Below, piece after piece: positions 17,019-25,130 of a stretch of DNA of 64,000 nucleotides. The stretch's first letter is position 1; each line of letters starts with the position of its first letter. The notes below the pieces were generated by a model. The model did not search any database and was not told where the DNA came from. It saw only the letters and a program-made list of their open reading frames with translations. A program made the position numbers and the translations under genes. Location of the stretch: the NCBI GenBank assembly GCA_045106985.1, contig JBGCFQ010000009.1:248001-312000 (forward strand), read 5' to 3'. The DNA is from JAUIET01 sp045106985 (lineage in GTDB: Bacteria > Pseudomonadota > Gammaproteobacteria > Pseudomonadales > JAUIET01).

Positions 17019-18563
17019 GTGAAAACCTCTAGCCAGCGCATAATAGCTGCACTACTGGCGGTACTACCAAGTCTGGCCATTGGTCATAGTGCCTTGTATC
17101 CAGATCAATTCAGTTACGATCAAAGTGGCGAAGGCCCTTTATCAAGTTCCACAGCCAATGTCCGCGCCAAAGACAATAGCAACCGGATCGAGAAGTCTGT
17201 TGCGCAACGTGTCGAAGCCAGTTGCACTAACGGTCTGGCTGGAGATTACCCCTGCCGCAATATCGACATGCGCAGCATGCTTTCGCCAGCCCAACTGGGT
17301 GGCTCGGGGAGCAATCTGAACGACGTCTGGGGCTGGACCGACCTTGCTAATGGCACAGAAGTCGCAATTGTGGGGCGCGACAATGGCACCTCTTTTGTTG
17401 ATATCACTGATCCAGTTGACCCGCAGCTGCTTGGTTTTCTGCCTTCACATGACGGAGGCCGAGACGACTGGCGAGATATCAAGGTCTATCAAAATCACGC
17501 ATTCATCGTTGCAGATGGCAGCGGCAATTCAACTCATGGCTTGCAAATCTTTGACCTTAGCACCTTAAGTACCGCAACCGGCGGCACGCTTACAGAAACA
17601 GCCCACCTTGGCGGCTTTGGCTCAGCGCACAATATTGCGATTAACGAAGACAGCGGATTTGCCTATGTGGTTGGCGCTAACCAGTGCAGTGGCGGTCTGT
17701 ATATGGTGGATATTTCCAGTCCAGCCGCGCCAACATTTGCCGGTTGTTTCTCTGCCGACGGCTATACCCATGACGCTCAGTGTGTAATGTACCAAGGTCC
17801 AGACACGCAGCATTTCAATAAAGAAATTTGCGTTGCCTACAATGAAGACACCATCACCATAGTTGATGTCAGCAACAAAAATAACCCTCAGCAATTATCA
17901 CGTACCACTTACCAGGGTCAGCAATACACACACCAGGGTTGGTTTCTTGATGAGAACCACAGCTACCTGGTGATGAACGACGAGTTGGATGAGCAAAATA
18001 ATGGCTCTAACACTACCTCATATTTATGGGATGTTAGCGTGCTTGGTGCGCCTGTGGAGACTGGACGGTTCGTGAACACGACAGCGGCTATCGATCATAA
18101 TCTATATACGCTCGACAGCCTGATCTACGAGTCAAATTATCGATCCGGATTGCGCATTCTTTCCAGCGCAGATATCGCCTCGGGCAACCTCGAGGAGCTG
18201 GCCTACTTCGACACAATTCCATGCTCAGACAGTGCTCAGTTTTCTGGCGCGTGGAGCAGTTACATCTATTTCGCCAGCGGCAATATCGCTGTAAGTGACA
18301 TAGGCACAGGATTGTTTATTGTGCGTCCTGATGCCAATGCGATTAGTACCGGTGCTAACGCTGGAGCAGCGGCAACCAGCCCCGCTTGCGGAACAACACC
18401 GCCCCCGGCTCCAATACCTGCACCAATTGCCGACCCAGTCTCAAGTTCTGGCGGTGGCGGCGCGACGCAACCAATGTTTATTGTAGTGCTTGGGCTTCTT
18501 TGGTTTAGGCGGCGATTTCTAGAGCTGGCGCCGGCTTGTAGCGCTAACAGTGATATAGGGTAG
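17019..18563 (+). CDS. Choice-of-anchor B family exported protein (copy 1)
   Basis: 514-residue secreted protein. It begins with a GTG start preceded by TTAGGGAG, then a signal peptide ending near Gly22-His23. The mature part starts HSALYPDQFSYDQSGEG and contains a beta-propeller-like series of repeats with LVFDITDPVDPQ-type strands: DVWGWTD, FVDITDPVDPQLLGFLPSH, DDWRDIKVYQNHAFIVADG, DAQCVMYQGPD, HQGWFLDENHSYLVMNDELDE. The C-terminus has SSGGGGA, a hydrophobic stretch and WFRRR, a GlyGly-CTERM-like sorting signal expected to be cut by a rhombosortase, followed by an unusual 17-residue extension. It heads the cassette with the FixH-like and dihaem peroxidase genes. A paralogue lies at 48364. 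Ligand unknown. Confidence 0.88.
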   Translation: MKTSSQRIIAALLAVLPSLAIGHSALYPDQFSYDQSGEGPLSSSTANVRAKDNSNRIEKSVAQRVEASCTNGLAGDYPCRNIDMRSMLSPAQLGGSGSNLNDVWGWTDLANGTEVAIVGRDNGTSFVDITDPVDPQLLGFLPSHDGGRDDWRDIKVYQNHAFIVADGSGNSTHGLQIFDLSTLSTATGGTLTETAHLGGFGSAHNIAINEDSGFAYVVGANQCSGGLYMVDISSPAAPTFAGCFSADGYTHDAQCVMYQGPDTQHFNKEICVAYNEDTITIVDVSNKNNPQQLSRTTYQGQQYTHQGWFLDENHSYLVMNDELDEQNNGSNTTSYLWDVSVLGAPVETGRFVNTTAAIDHNLYTLDSLIYESNYRSGLRILSSADIASGNLEELAYFDTIPCSDSAQFSGAWSSYIYFASGNIAVSDIGTGLFIVRPDANAISTGANAGAAATSPACGTTPPPAPIPAPIADPVSSSGGGGATQPMFIVVLGLLWFRRRFLELAPACSANSDIG

Positions 18564-18578
18564 CCTCTCATTAATACG

Positions 18579-19520
18579 ATGCGATTCGTTTTATCCGTCT
18601 TACGTGCATTCAGCGTGTTGGCTGTGTTGTGTGGCGGCTTTTTTGTGTCCGGTGTGTCTGCAAAAGATTTGTCCTGGCAGGGCAGCGAAACAATGATGGC
18701 GGCTGATAAGGCTGACCAGCAGGCTACTGAGTTAATTCGCGAAGGCAGCCAGCTTAGAAAACTCATCAAGGACAAACGCCAACAATTGCAAAGCCTGGAC
18801 GCTGGCTCAGAAAGAGATCTATTAGCAAAACAATTAGCCAGTCAGGCAGCGAATAGCGTGCGCTTGCAGCGTCAGGGCGGTGAAAAACGCAAACTGGCGA
18901 AACAACTTCGAGAGCAAGCGGTGGATCACTTCGCTACCGACATGCAACAACGTTGGCCAAGCTGGGTTAAAAATATTGGAGAAATTCGCCTAACGCAAAG
19001 CTTTAATAAAGCAGGGCCTGGGGTTGGGGCGCATAATTCGAGTACCCGAAGCGTACATCCGAACAAACAAAAATTGGCAGGTAAACCACTAACTAGTACG
19101 GCACAGAACATGTCGCTAGCTCTACCTGAGCTCAGTGGTCAGCAATTGCCGGCTGGTTTAGATACTCGAAGCTTTGCGGTCTCTAGAGACAGACGGTTTG
19201 TTGCCCACATAGAGGTGCAAGATGAATCCGTACTCTCAGGCGATGGAAGTATCGAACTCAATGAGTTACACCGTTGGCATTTGCTTTTAACTGATATTCA
19301 GGGCGCAGCGATTAGCGGTGCGAACATTCTATTTGGGGGCCATATGCCTGGTCATGTGCACGGCCTACCCACTCAGCCTCGTGTTAGTCGCCAGGTTGCC
19401 GACGGCGTTTATGAAATATCAGGAGTAAAGTTTCAAATGCGCGGTTGGTGGGTGATTGAATTGCAAATAAAAATTGGAGACTTGCCGGCTGATAATGTTC
19501 GGTTCAACCTAACCTTATGA
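18579..19520 (+). CDS. Exported coiled-coil / FixH(YtkA)-like protein
   Basis: 313-residue secreted protein starting 15 bp after the choice-of-anchor B gene. Signal peptide (about residues 1-28) ends at VSA-KDL. Residues 40-115 are charged and helical, likely a coiled coil. Residues 205-313 form an Ig-like domain resembling FixH/YtkA (CopC fold), with GGHMPGHVHGLPTQPRVS, the GVYEISGVKFQMRGWW strand pair and a C-terminal beta strand. The Met/His cluster HMPGHVH could bind copper by analogy with CopC-fold proteins; the mature part has no cysteine. Its stop overlaps the start of the peroxidase gene by 4 bp. Confidence 0.75.
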   Translation: MRFVLSVLRAFSVLAVLCGGFFVSGVSAKDLSWQGSETMMAADKADQQATELIREGSQLRKLIKDKRQQLQSLDAGSERDLLAKQLASQAANSVRLQRQGGEKRKLAKQLREQAVDHFATDMQQRWPSWVKNIGEIRLTQSFNKAGPGVGAHNSSTRSVHPNKQKLAGKPLTSTAQNMSLALPELSGQQLPAGLDTRSFAVSRDRRFVAHIEVQDESVLSGDGSIELNELHRWHLLLTDIQGAAISGANILFGGHMPGHVHGLPTQPRVSRQVADGVYEISGVKFQMRGWWVIELQIKIGDLPADNVRFNLTL

Positions 19521-20767
19521 GGAGAGTCCGCTTCTTCATAATTGTTCTTAGTACGCTTGCGAGTCTAGCGGCTTGCATGGCAAAGCAGGAACAAGAAAAA
19601 GCGTTAGATCATAAGCTGACAGAAACCGACATAAACTTCTTGCACCTATTCAGTATCAGTCAATTAGCAAAGTTGCCGGAAGCGCCTGGCAATCGCTATG
19701 CCGACAATCTTGCGGCCGCGGAGTTTGGTCAGAAGTTGTTTTTTGATCAAAGACTGAGTAGTAATGGCGCGGTTTCCTGCGCCACTTGCCATCAGCCCGA
19801 ACTCTATTTCAGTGATGGAAGGCTGCGTGGACAGGGTCTGGGGCAGACGGAGCGCAATACTCCCAGCCTGCTTGGTGCAGCGTACGGGCCCTGGAAGTAT
19901 TGGGATGGCCGCAAAGACAGCCTGTGGGCCCAGGCTCTGGAGCCTCTTGAACAGCATAATGAACACAACATTACGCGCCAGCAGTTGGCTGAATTGGTGC
20001 GCGAACATTATTGGGTGCAGTATTCGGCTATTTTTTTAAACCAAAATACCGACGCGCCACGTGCATCTAACAGCTCAGTGCTTGTTAAAGCAACTGAACA
20101 ATCTACCGCTGTCTTTGTTAACGTTGGCAAGGCGCTAATGGCTTACCAGCGACGATTAACTCTGCCGCCTGCAAAATTTGATCGATTCATTGATGCCTTA
20201 GCCGAAGGTTCTGAGCCTCCCATTGATGCCCGTCTAAACGCTTCGGAGCTTGCGGGCTTGCGCTTGTTTATGGGCAAAGCCAGCTGTGCGAGCTGTCACA
20301 ATGGTCCGTTATTTACCAATTTTGAATTTCATAATATTGGTGCGCCAGAAGCAGACACCTCGAAGGTAGATCTTGGTCGTTATGACGCCATAGAGCAGTT
20401 ACGCAATGATGAGTTTAATTGCCTGTCTCGCTGGAGTGATGCCAGCCACACTGAGTGTGAGGAAATACGGTATTTGAAAACCCAGGGTCCAGAATTAGTA
20501 GGTGCCTTCAAAACACCCTCACTGCGCAACGTAGCGGCAACAGCGCCTTACATGCAGGCCGGTCAAATGGCGACTTTGGCAGACGTTATTGAGCATTATA
20601 ATGCACCGAAACCTCCGTTCTATGATCGGCAGCAACATCCAAGTCGCCCACATTTTGATGTGCTGCCACTGGGTTTGAGTGAGGAAGAAAAGCAACAGTT
20701 ACAGAGCTTTCTTGGCACGCTAAGCTCTCCGCTTGACCAGACAGATCGTTGGTGGCGAGCACCGTGA
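19517..20767 (+). CDS. Dihaem cytochrome c peroxidase / MauG-like lipoprotein
   Basis: 416-residue periplasmic lipoprotein (lipobox LAAC, Cys20). Two c-type haem sites are present, CATCH (Cys88/Cys91/His92) and CASCH (Cys257/Cys260/His261). Family segments include LFFDQRLSSNGAVSC, the strongly conserved YWDGRKDSLWAQALEPLE, and GAFKTPSLRNVAATAPYMQAGQ near the end with a possible Met ligand. Members reduce peroxide or, in the MauG/MbnH branch, oxidise a partner protein's tryptophans. The DGRKDSLWAQAL version suggests the MbnH-like branch, a judgement from memory. ATGA coupling to the FixH-like gene makes that protein or the choice-of-anchor B protein a candidate substrate. Confidence 0.9.
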   Translation: MRRVRFFIIVLSTLASLAACMAKQEQEKALDHKLTETDINFLHLFSISQLAKLPEAPGNRYADNLAAAEFGQKLFFDQRLSSNGAVSCATCHQPELYFSDGRLRGQGLGQTERNTPSLLGAAYGPWKYWDGRKDSLWAQALEPLEQHNEHNITRQQLAELVREHYWVQYSAIFLNQNTDAPRASNSSVLVKATEQSTAVFVNVGKALMAYQRRLTLPPAKFDRFIDALAEGSEPPIDARLNASELAGLRLFMGKASCASCHNGPLFTNFEFHNIGAPEADTSKVDLGRYDAIEQLRNDEFNCLSRWSDASHTECEEIRYLKTQGPELVGAFKTPSLRNVAATAPYMQAGQMATLADVIEHYNAPKPPFYDRQQHPSRPHFDVLPLGLSEEEKQQLQSFLGTLSSPLDQTDRWWRAP

Positions 20768-20933
20768 GCGATTCTTAAGGCATAAACACAGGCCGACCAT
20801 TTTTGATGCCACTCTGCTAGGCCTAAACCAGACCAACGGACTAGGCGCCCTAGAGGCCCTCCGCAGCGGCTGCTAAGCTCTAAGTGTATGTCTGAAAGAG
20901 CTGTTTTAGAGCAAGTTTATCAAGGAGCGTAGT

Positions 20934-21440
20934 GTGAAATTGGGTTACAAGTTGATGCTGTTTGCCTTGGTCGCGTTATTTGCGTTGCCCATGTTTATGG
21001 TGAAGCCTGATGGCAAACCGATGATGACACTCAGTGATTGGATACCGGACACCGAAGCTATCAACGAGGTTGGTACTAAGTTGCGCAACATGGCGAGCGA
21101 CGCGCCCAGCCTGGACAATGTCAGCGTAACGACCAAGAGTAAGATGTATTCTTGGAAGGATGACCGAGGAGTCATGCATTTCTCGGAAGATCCGCCGCCA
21201 GAAGACAGCTCTGCGCTGCAGCTAAAGGTTCGTGACATGCCTAAAGAAGTGAACCTGATGAATGCTGTTAAGCCCAGACAGCCGAGCAAGGCCTCTGGTG
21301 GCGCTGGTGGTGGGGAGTCCGCTTTTAAGCTGGCGTTTCCTGCGACTGTTCCTTTAAAAGAGATCCCTAAGTTGATTGATAATGCCAAAGCCCTGCAGCA
21401 ACTTGCAGACCAACGTGGCGCCGCGCTAAACGATCTATAA
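20934..21440 (+). CDS. DUF4124-containing envelope protein
   Basis: 168-residue protein with an N-terminal hydrophobic segment (about 5-23), an uncleaved anchor or signal peptide. A DUF4124 motif occurs at residues 72-89, YSWKDDRGVMHFSEDPPP; this short domain is common in proteobacterial envelope proteins and has no known activity. A Gly-rich linker follows (SGGAGGG), then a short helical C-terminus. Start is GTG, with AAGGAG seven bases upstream (20922-20927), a strong ribosome-binding site. Confidence 0.82.
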   Translation: MKLGYKLMLFALVALFALPMFMVKPDGKPMMTLSDWIPDTEAINEVGTKLRNMASDAPSLDNVSVTTKSKMYSWKDDRGVMHFSEDPPPEDSSALQLKVRDMPKEVNLMNAVKPRQPSKASGGAGGGESAFKLAFPATVPLKEIPKLIDNAKALQQLADQRGAALNDL

Positions 21441-21595
21441 AGTGTAATCAACTGGGGCGCCTGGCATCCCTGGGTTGCGCTCCTAACTGGCCGCAGCGAC
21501 GCGACGGTCTATCTGTGTCGTGATACACTGCCGCCTGCTTTTATTTTGTTAAAGCTCTGTTTACCTACCCCTTAAATGATCTACCAGAGAGACTT

Positions 21596-22348
21596 ATGAA
21601 ATTTCGACCCGGCTATTTTCTCTTGGCGGGAGCAGTTTGCTTGTCAGCCTGCCAGCCCGCCAGCAACTCAGACGCGCAAAGTGCCGTAGACTCGGCCAGT
21701 AGCGCGGAACAAGGCGCGCAGACGCCTAGTTTAAGTAGTGACAAGTCCAAGCTAAGCTACGCCTTAGGGTTTACCTTAGGAAAGCAGATGCATTCCGACG
21801 GCATGGATATTAGCCTGGACGATTTTTCGACTGGCTTTGGTCACGCGATGCAGCAAGGCGGCGAGCCGCTGATGACTGATACTGAGGTTCAGCAACGCCT
21901 GCAAGCTTTCCAGCAAGAGCGAGTGCAAGAACAACAAGCCGAGTTTGAGAAATTGGCTGCGAAGAACAAAACTGAAGGCGAGGCCTGGTTAGCTGAAAAT
22001 GCCAAAAAAGAAGGCGTGGTAACTACTGAGTCCGGTTTGCAATACAAAGTGCTCACCGAAGGCAAGGGCGACAAGCCTGGCGCCGAGCAAACTGTTTCGG
22101 TTCATTACCGAGGTACTTTGGTGGACGGAACGGAATTTGACAGTTCTTATGCCCGTGGTGAACCTGCGGAGTTTCCAGTCAACCGAGTTATCGGTGGTTG
22201 GACCGAAGCGCTTCAACTAATGCCAGTAGGTTCAAAATGGGAATTGTATATCCCGTCTGATTTGGCCTACGGTCAAGCGGGTAGTGGGCGTGACATTGGC
22301 CCTCACTCAACCCTAATGTTTGAAGTAGAGCTGCTGGAAATCAAATAG
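21596..22348 (+). CDS. FkpA/Mip-type FKBP peptidyl-prolyl isomerase lipoprotein
   Basis: 250-residue periplasmic chaperone-isomerase. Lipobox LSAC (Cys19) is followed by a Ser/Ala-rich linker, the helical FKBP_N dimerisation domain (about 48-140: KLSYALGFTLGKQMHSDGMD) and an FKBP domain (about 150-250) with VHYRGTLVDGTEFDSSYARGEP, FPVNRVIGGWTEAL and YIPSDLAYG. All usual active-site aromatics seem present. Pseudomonas has an FKBP gene next to algQ, and here rsd/algQ lies 1.1 kb downstream. Confidence 0.93.
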   Translation: MKFRPGYFLLAGAVCLSACQPASNSDAQSAVDSASSAEQGAQTPSLSSDKSKLSYALGFTLGKQMHSDGMDISLDDFSTGFGHAMQQGGEPLMTDTEVQQRLQAFQQERVQEQQAEFEKLAAKNKTEGEAWLAENAKKEGVVTTESGLQYKVLTEGKGDKPGAEQTVSVHYRGTLVDGTEFDSSYARGEPAEFPVNRVIGGWTEALQLMPVGSKWELYIPSDLAYGQAGSGRDIGPHSTLMFEVELLEIK

Positions 22349-22439
22349 CGAGCACTCTGCACTTGTTTAAAAGCGGTGCTCCTTGTATCTCAGGAGTTAC
22401 CGCTGAAAGAAGATGGGCGTCAAGTGAGAGCTGCAGCCT

Positions 22440-23438
22440 TTATTTGAGGCGGTGCAATAGGCCGTTAGAAGCAACGGCCCAATAGGCGCCGCCGCCTTTT
22501 TCAAAGCCAAGCGCTAAAATTGCTGAACTTGTAGGCTTCCAAGCATCGCGTTTCGGCATGGTCCAGGTACGCAGGTTTTTTAGCGTGCTGGTATCCCAAA
22601 GTTGTACCACTCGATCAGACGTGCCGGTGAGCAACTGTTTACCGTCAAGCGAGAAGCGCGCTGCCTGAAACGTAAGGCCGCGTTGAATTGCATAACTGCG
22701 AATAGGCAGCTCGCCAATGAGTTCGCCGTTGTCGGTTCGCCATAGCAAGGCTTTGTCGTACTTGCTGACACTAAACGCTATTTGACCATCCGGAGATATT
22801 TTTACCAGCCGGACTTCATCACTGTGTTCAATGGTGTGCAATAGCTCACCGGAGCTTACATTCCACAATTTAGCGCTGTTGTCTTCAGAGCCTGTAACGG
22901 CCAATTTGCCGTCGGCGCTCATCGACACACTGCGAACGCGATTCTCATGATTAAACACTCGGCGAACACCACCACGCCTGATATCAAACAACACGGCCGT
23001 ATAATTCGCCAAGCCAAGTAGTGCGAATTGGGCGTCGGGGCTGAGATCTACTGATAGCATTTCATCAGGCGAGGTCCAAAAGCGAATGCCTTTGCCGTTG
23101 GGTACTTCCCATAACACCAAGTTTTGATAATCGGCTGTTAGACCGAATTGCCCATCCGGAGAGAAGGCTGCCGCAATGATGTCGCTGTATTCGCCTTCCT
23201 TGTGATTCCAGTTGTAACTGCGCTCATTGCTGGACAGATTCCAGAGGCTGGCGCCGTGATTTAAAGAACCAATAATGGCGTGTTCACCATTCGGAGAGAT
23301 GCTCGCTCCATGAACACCTTGAACAGCCACCTCCAGTGAACGCGCGGGCATATCGCCCTGCTCACATGCGGTAGTGAAGAATAAAAGAAATAGGCAGGTA
23401 AAAAACGGCCGTGAGCTCTTCCGTGAGTCAGTCAGCAT
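22440..23438 (-). CDS. WD40-repeat lipoprotein
   Basis: 332-residue exported beta-propeller. A signal peptide with a lipobox-like FTTAC (Cys25) leads into about seven WD40-type repeats: ISPNGEHAIIGS, FSPDGQFGLTAD, LSPDAQFALLGL, MSADGKLAVTGSEDNSAKLWN, ISPDGQIAFSVSKYDKALLW, FSLDGKQLLTGTSDRVVQLWD. It is a typical bacterial WD40 protein whose ligands are unknown. It lies between FKBP (convergent) and rsd (same strand, 52 bp upstream). An envelope-anchored WD40 lipoprotein is unusual enough to note. Confidence 0.85.
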   Translation of the reverse strand: MLTDSRKSSRPFFTCLFLLFFTTACEQGDMPARSLEVAVQGVHGASISPNGEHAIIGSLNHGASLWNLSSNERSYNWNHKEGEYSDIIAAAFSPDGQFGLTADYQNLVLWEVPNGKGIRFWTSPDEMLSVDLSPDAQFALLGLANYTAVLFDIRRGGVRRVFNHENRVRSVSMSADGKLAVTGSEDNSAKLWNVSSGELLHTIEHSDEVRLVKISPDGQIAFSVSKYDKALLWRTDNGELIGELPIRSYAIQRGLTFQAARFSLDGKQLLTGTSDRVVQLWDTSTLKNLRTWTMPKRDAWKPTSSAILALGFEKGGGAYWAVASNGLLHRLK

Positions 23439-23490
23439 GGTTAAAGCACTTTTCGATTCAGTGCCTTAAGTCTAGCAGGCTATTTGAAGC

Positions 23491-23949
23491 TTATGCGACA
23501 GCCGAGGAAGATCCAGTGTTCAAATAATCTACCAAACGATCTTCATGGCCAAATCTAACTTCTAGGGCTTCGCCAAGTTTGGATAAATGGCGCGATAGGG
23601 GCTCCAGAATTTCTGGTGGCAACTCCTCTGTTTCATAGCGCTCATTAAAGTCCAACGCTATGTCCGTTGTGTCTTGAATTTTGCCTAAAAGCGATTGCGC
23701 TGTTGTTGTGCCAATCTCACCCTCAGCATTTGCTGCTTTCACCAACTCCGGGAACACTTCGAAGTGACCCGCTGAGCAATAATCAACCAGTATTTGGCAG
23801 AAACTCTTTAATCGGTGAATTTTGGTTGGCGAATCGCCAATCTGTTGGTGCACACCACACACTGAACAATAAAGTACGATCAATTCCTGCCGCTCTTGCA
23901 GCCAGGCATCAATTGCGTGGTTAAGTTTGTCTCCGTCACTGGCCGTCAT
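23491..23949 (-). CDS. rsd: Rsd/AlgQ family anti-RNA polymerase sigma-70 factor
   Basis: Cytoplasmic protein that binds region 4 of the primary sigma factor and promotes use of alternative sigmas; the Pseudomonas homologue AlgQ affects alginate and pyoverdine. From the ATG at 23949 it has 152 residues, close to E. coli Rsd. Matching segments are AIDAWLQERQELIVLYCSVCG, FCQILVDYCSAGHFEVFPELV and the C-terminal LGEALEVRFGHEDRLVDYLN. The frame stays open to 24141, but the extra 64 residues have no family counterpart. It is divergent from the FliL-like gene. Confidence 0.9.
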   Translation of the reverse strand: MTASDGDKLNHAIDAWLQERQELIVLYCSVCGVHQQIGDSPTKIHRLKSFCQILVDYCSAGHFEVFPELVKAANAEGEIGTTTAQSLLGKIQDTTDIALDFNERYETEELPPEILEPLSRHLSKLGEALEVRFGHEDRLVDYLNTGSSSAVA

Positions 23950-24158
23950 GCTGGTCTCACACTGTATTATCCGGTAAATATAGGTTAGCGATTGAGCGTC
24001 GGCAAGCCCAACTAATACAGTTGACTTTGGCTTAGGCAAGTTGCAATCGAACCACGACGAGAGTATACGCTTATAGTTGCGTTTTTCTGGCATTGACCGA
24101 CGGTGGTGAGCAACTATGCTTTGGTAAGGAACACACCACAAGTAATATGGATATTGCT

Positions 24159-24557
24159 ATGAAATTGATTATTTCCCTATTGGCCAGCCTGATGTTGCTC
24201 GCGCCATTTTCGGTCAGCGCGCAAACGCAGCTTGAGAAACCACAATACGTAGAGTTACACCCGGCCTTTGTTACCAACTACGGTAGTGGTGAGCGCTTAC
24301 ATTACTTAAAAGTAGAAATTTCGGTTCGTGTTGAGTCTATGGGAGACGCCGAAATTGTTGAGAGGCACCTGCCTTATATCCGCAACGATCTGGTTTTGTT
24401 GCTGAGCCAGCAAACGTCAGAGGCAGTGAACTCGCACGAAGGCCGCCAGAAACTGCGAGCAGAGGCTCTAGCAGCGGTAAAAAACGTCATCAAAACCGAA
24501 GAGAACAAAGACTTGGTTACCGACTTACTGTTCAATAACTTCGTTGTTCAAAGTTGA
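24159..24557 (+). CDS. FliL-like exported protein
   Basis: 132-residue protein with a signal peptide (MKLIISLLASLMLLAPFSVSA-QTQ) and a FliL-like stomatin-fold domain: YVELHPAFVTNYGSGERLHYLKVEISVRV, HLPYIRNDLVLLLSQQT and FNNFVVQ. True FliL binds the flagellar stator, but no flagellar gene is near, and this form replaces the membrane anchor with a signal peptide. ATG at 24159 has GGAT at a good distance; ATG 24147 is an alternative. Pseudomonads carry such a paralogue beside algQ. Its 3' end overlaps acpH by 33 bp (convergent). Confidence 0.8.
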   Translation: MKLIISLLASLMLLAPFSVSAQTQLEKPQYVELHPAFVTNYGSGERLHYLKVEISVRVESMGDAEIVERHLPYIRNDLVLLLSQQTSEAVNSHEGRQKLRAEALAAVKNVIKTEENKDLVTDLLFNNFVVQS

Positions 24558-25130
24558 GCTGAAATCTGCGCTGAGCGTCTGCAGCTGGTCGTAAACAATC
24601 ACGAACTCATCGCTTAAGCGTTGTTCGTTTGCTTGCAAATCTGGCCAACAAGTCGCTAAAGGGTTTGGTTGTGGCAATCGAACGGCCAGTCGTTCTAGTA
24701 TCGACACCATAATTTCTTTTTCGCCATAACGTTCCAGCAAGCGATGTTCCGATAAGCGTTGATAAAATTCAAAGCACTTCGGAGGAAAGTCAGCTTCGTA
24801 GATCTGCAATGCGCCGCAGGTGTCAGCGGCAAATGCCGCCAGCGGCTGCGGACTATAGTCGTGCCAATATCGACTTAGCAGAAAGTCGAAGTACAGATCG
24901 AGAATGATACCTAGGTAACGTCTGTAGTGTGCAGGGAACAAGTTGTGCAAGGCCGCGGTTTGAACATAGTGGTCGGTATGAGCATCTATCTTGCGATGCA
25001 ATCGTATACCCCTCTCTATGCCGTTGCAGAAGTTACCTCGCAGAGGACCTTTAACGAAGTCGCCCAGCAGTGCGCCAGCCAGCAAATCATCGTTAGCTTT
25101 GGCTAGGTGAAAGTGGGCTAGAAAATTCAC
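24525..25130 (-). CDS. acpH: ACP phosphodiesterase (DUF479)
   Basis: 201-residue metal-dependent phosphodiesterase predicted to remove the 4'-phosphopantetheine group from acyl carrier protein. It starts with the family hallmark MNFLAHFHLA and contains LLGDFVKGPL, GIRLHRKIDAHTD and LGIILDLYFDFLLSRYW, the His/Asp-rich HD-like motifs expected of AcpH. It overlaps the gshA stop by 4 bp (ATGA), so the two are translated together, and it runs 33 bp into the convergent FliL-like gene. Confidence 0.9.
   Translation of the reverse strand: MNFLAHFHLAKANDDLLAGALLGDFVKGPLRGNFCNGIERGIRLHRKIDAHTDHYVQTAALHNLFPAHYRRYLGIILDLYFDFLLSRYWHDYSPQPLAAFAADTCGALQIYEADFPPKCFEFYQRLSEHRLLERYGEKEIMVSILERLAVRLPQPNPLATCWPDLQANEQRLSDEFVIVYDQLQTLSADFSSTLNNEVIEQ

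Noticed and set aside
24159..24557. Flagellar FliL
   Set aside because: No flagellar genes nearby and a cleavable signal peptide replaces the membrane anchor, so only FliL-like is justified.
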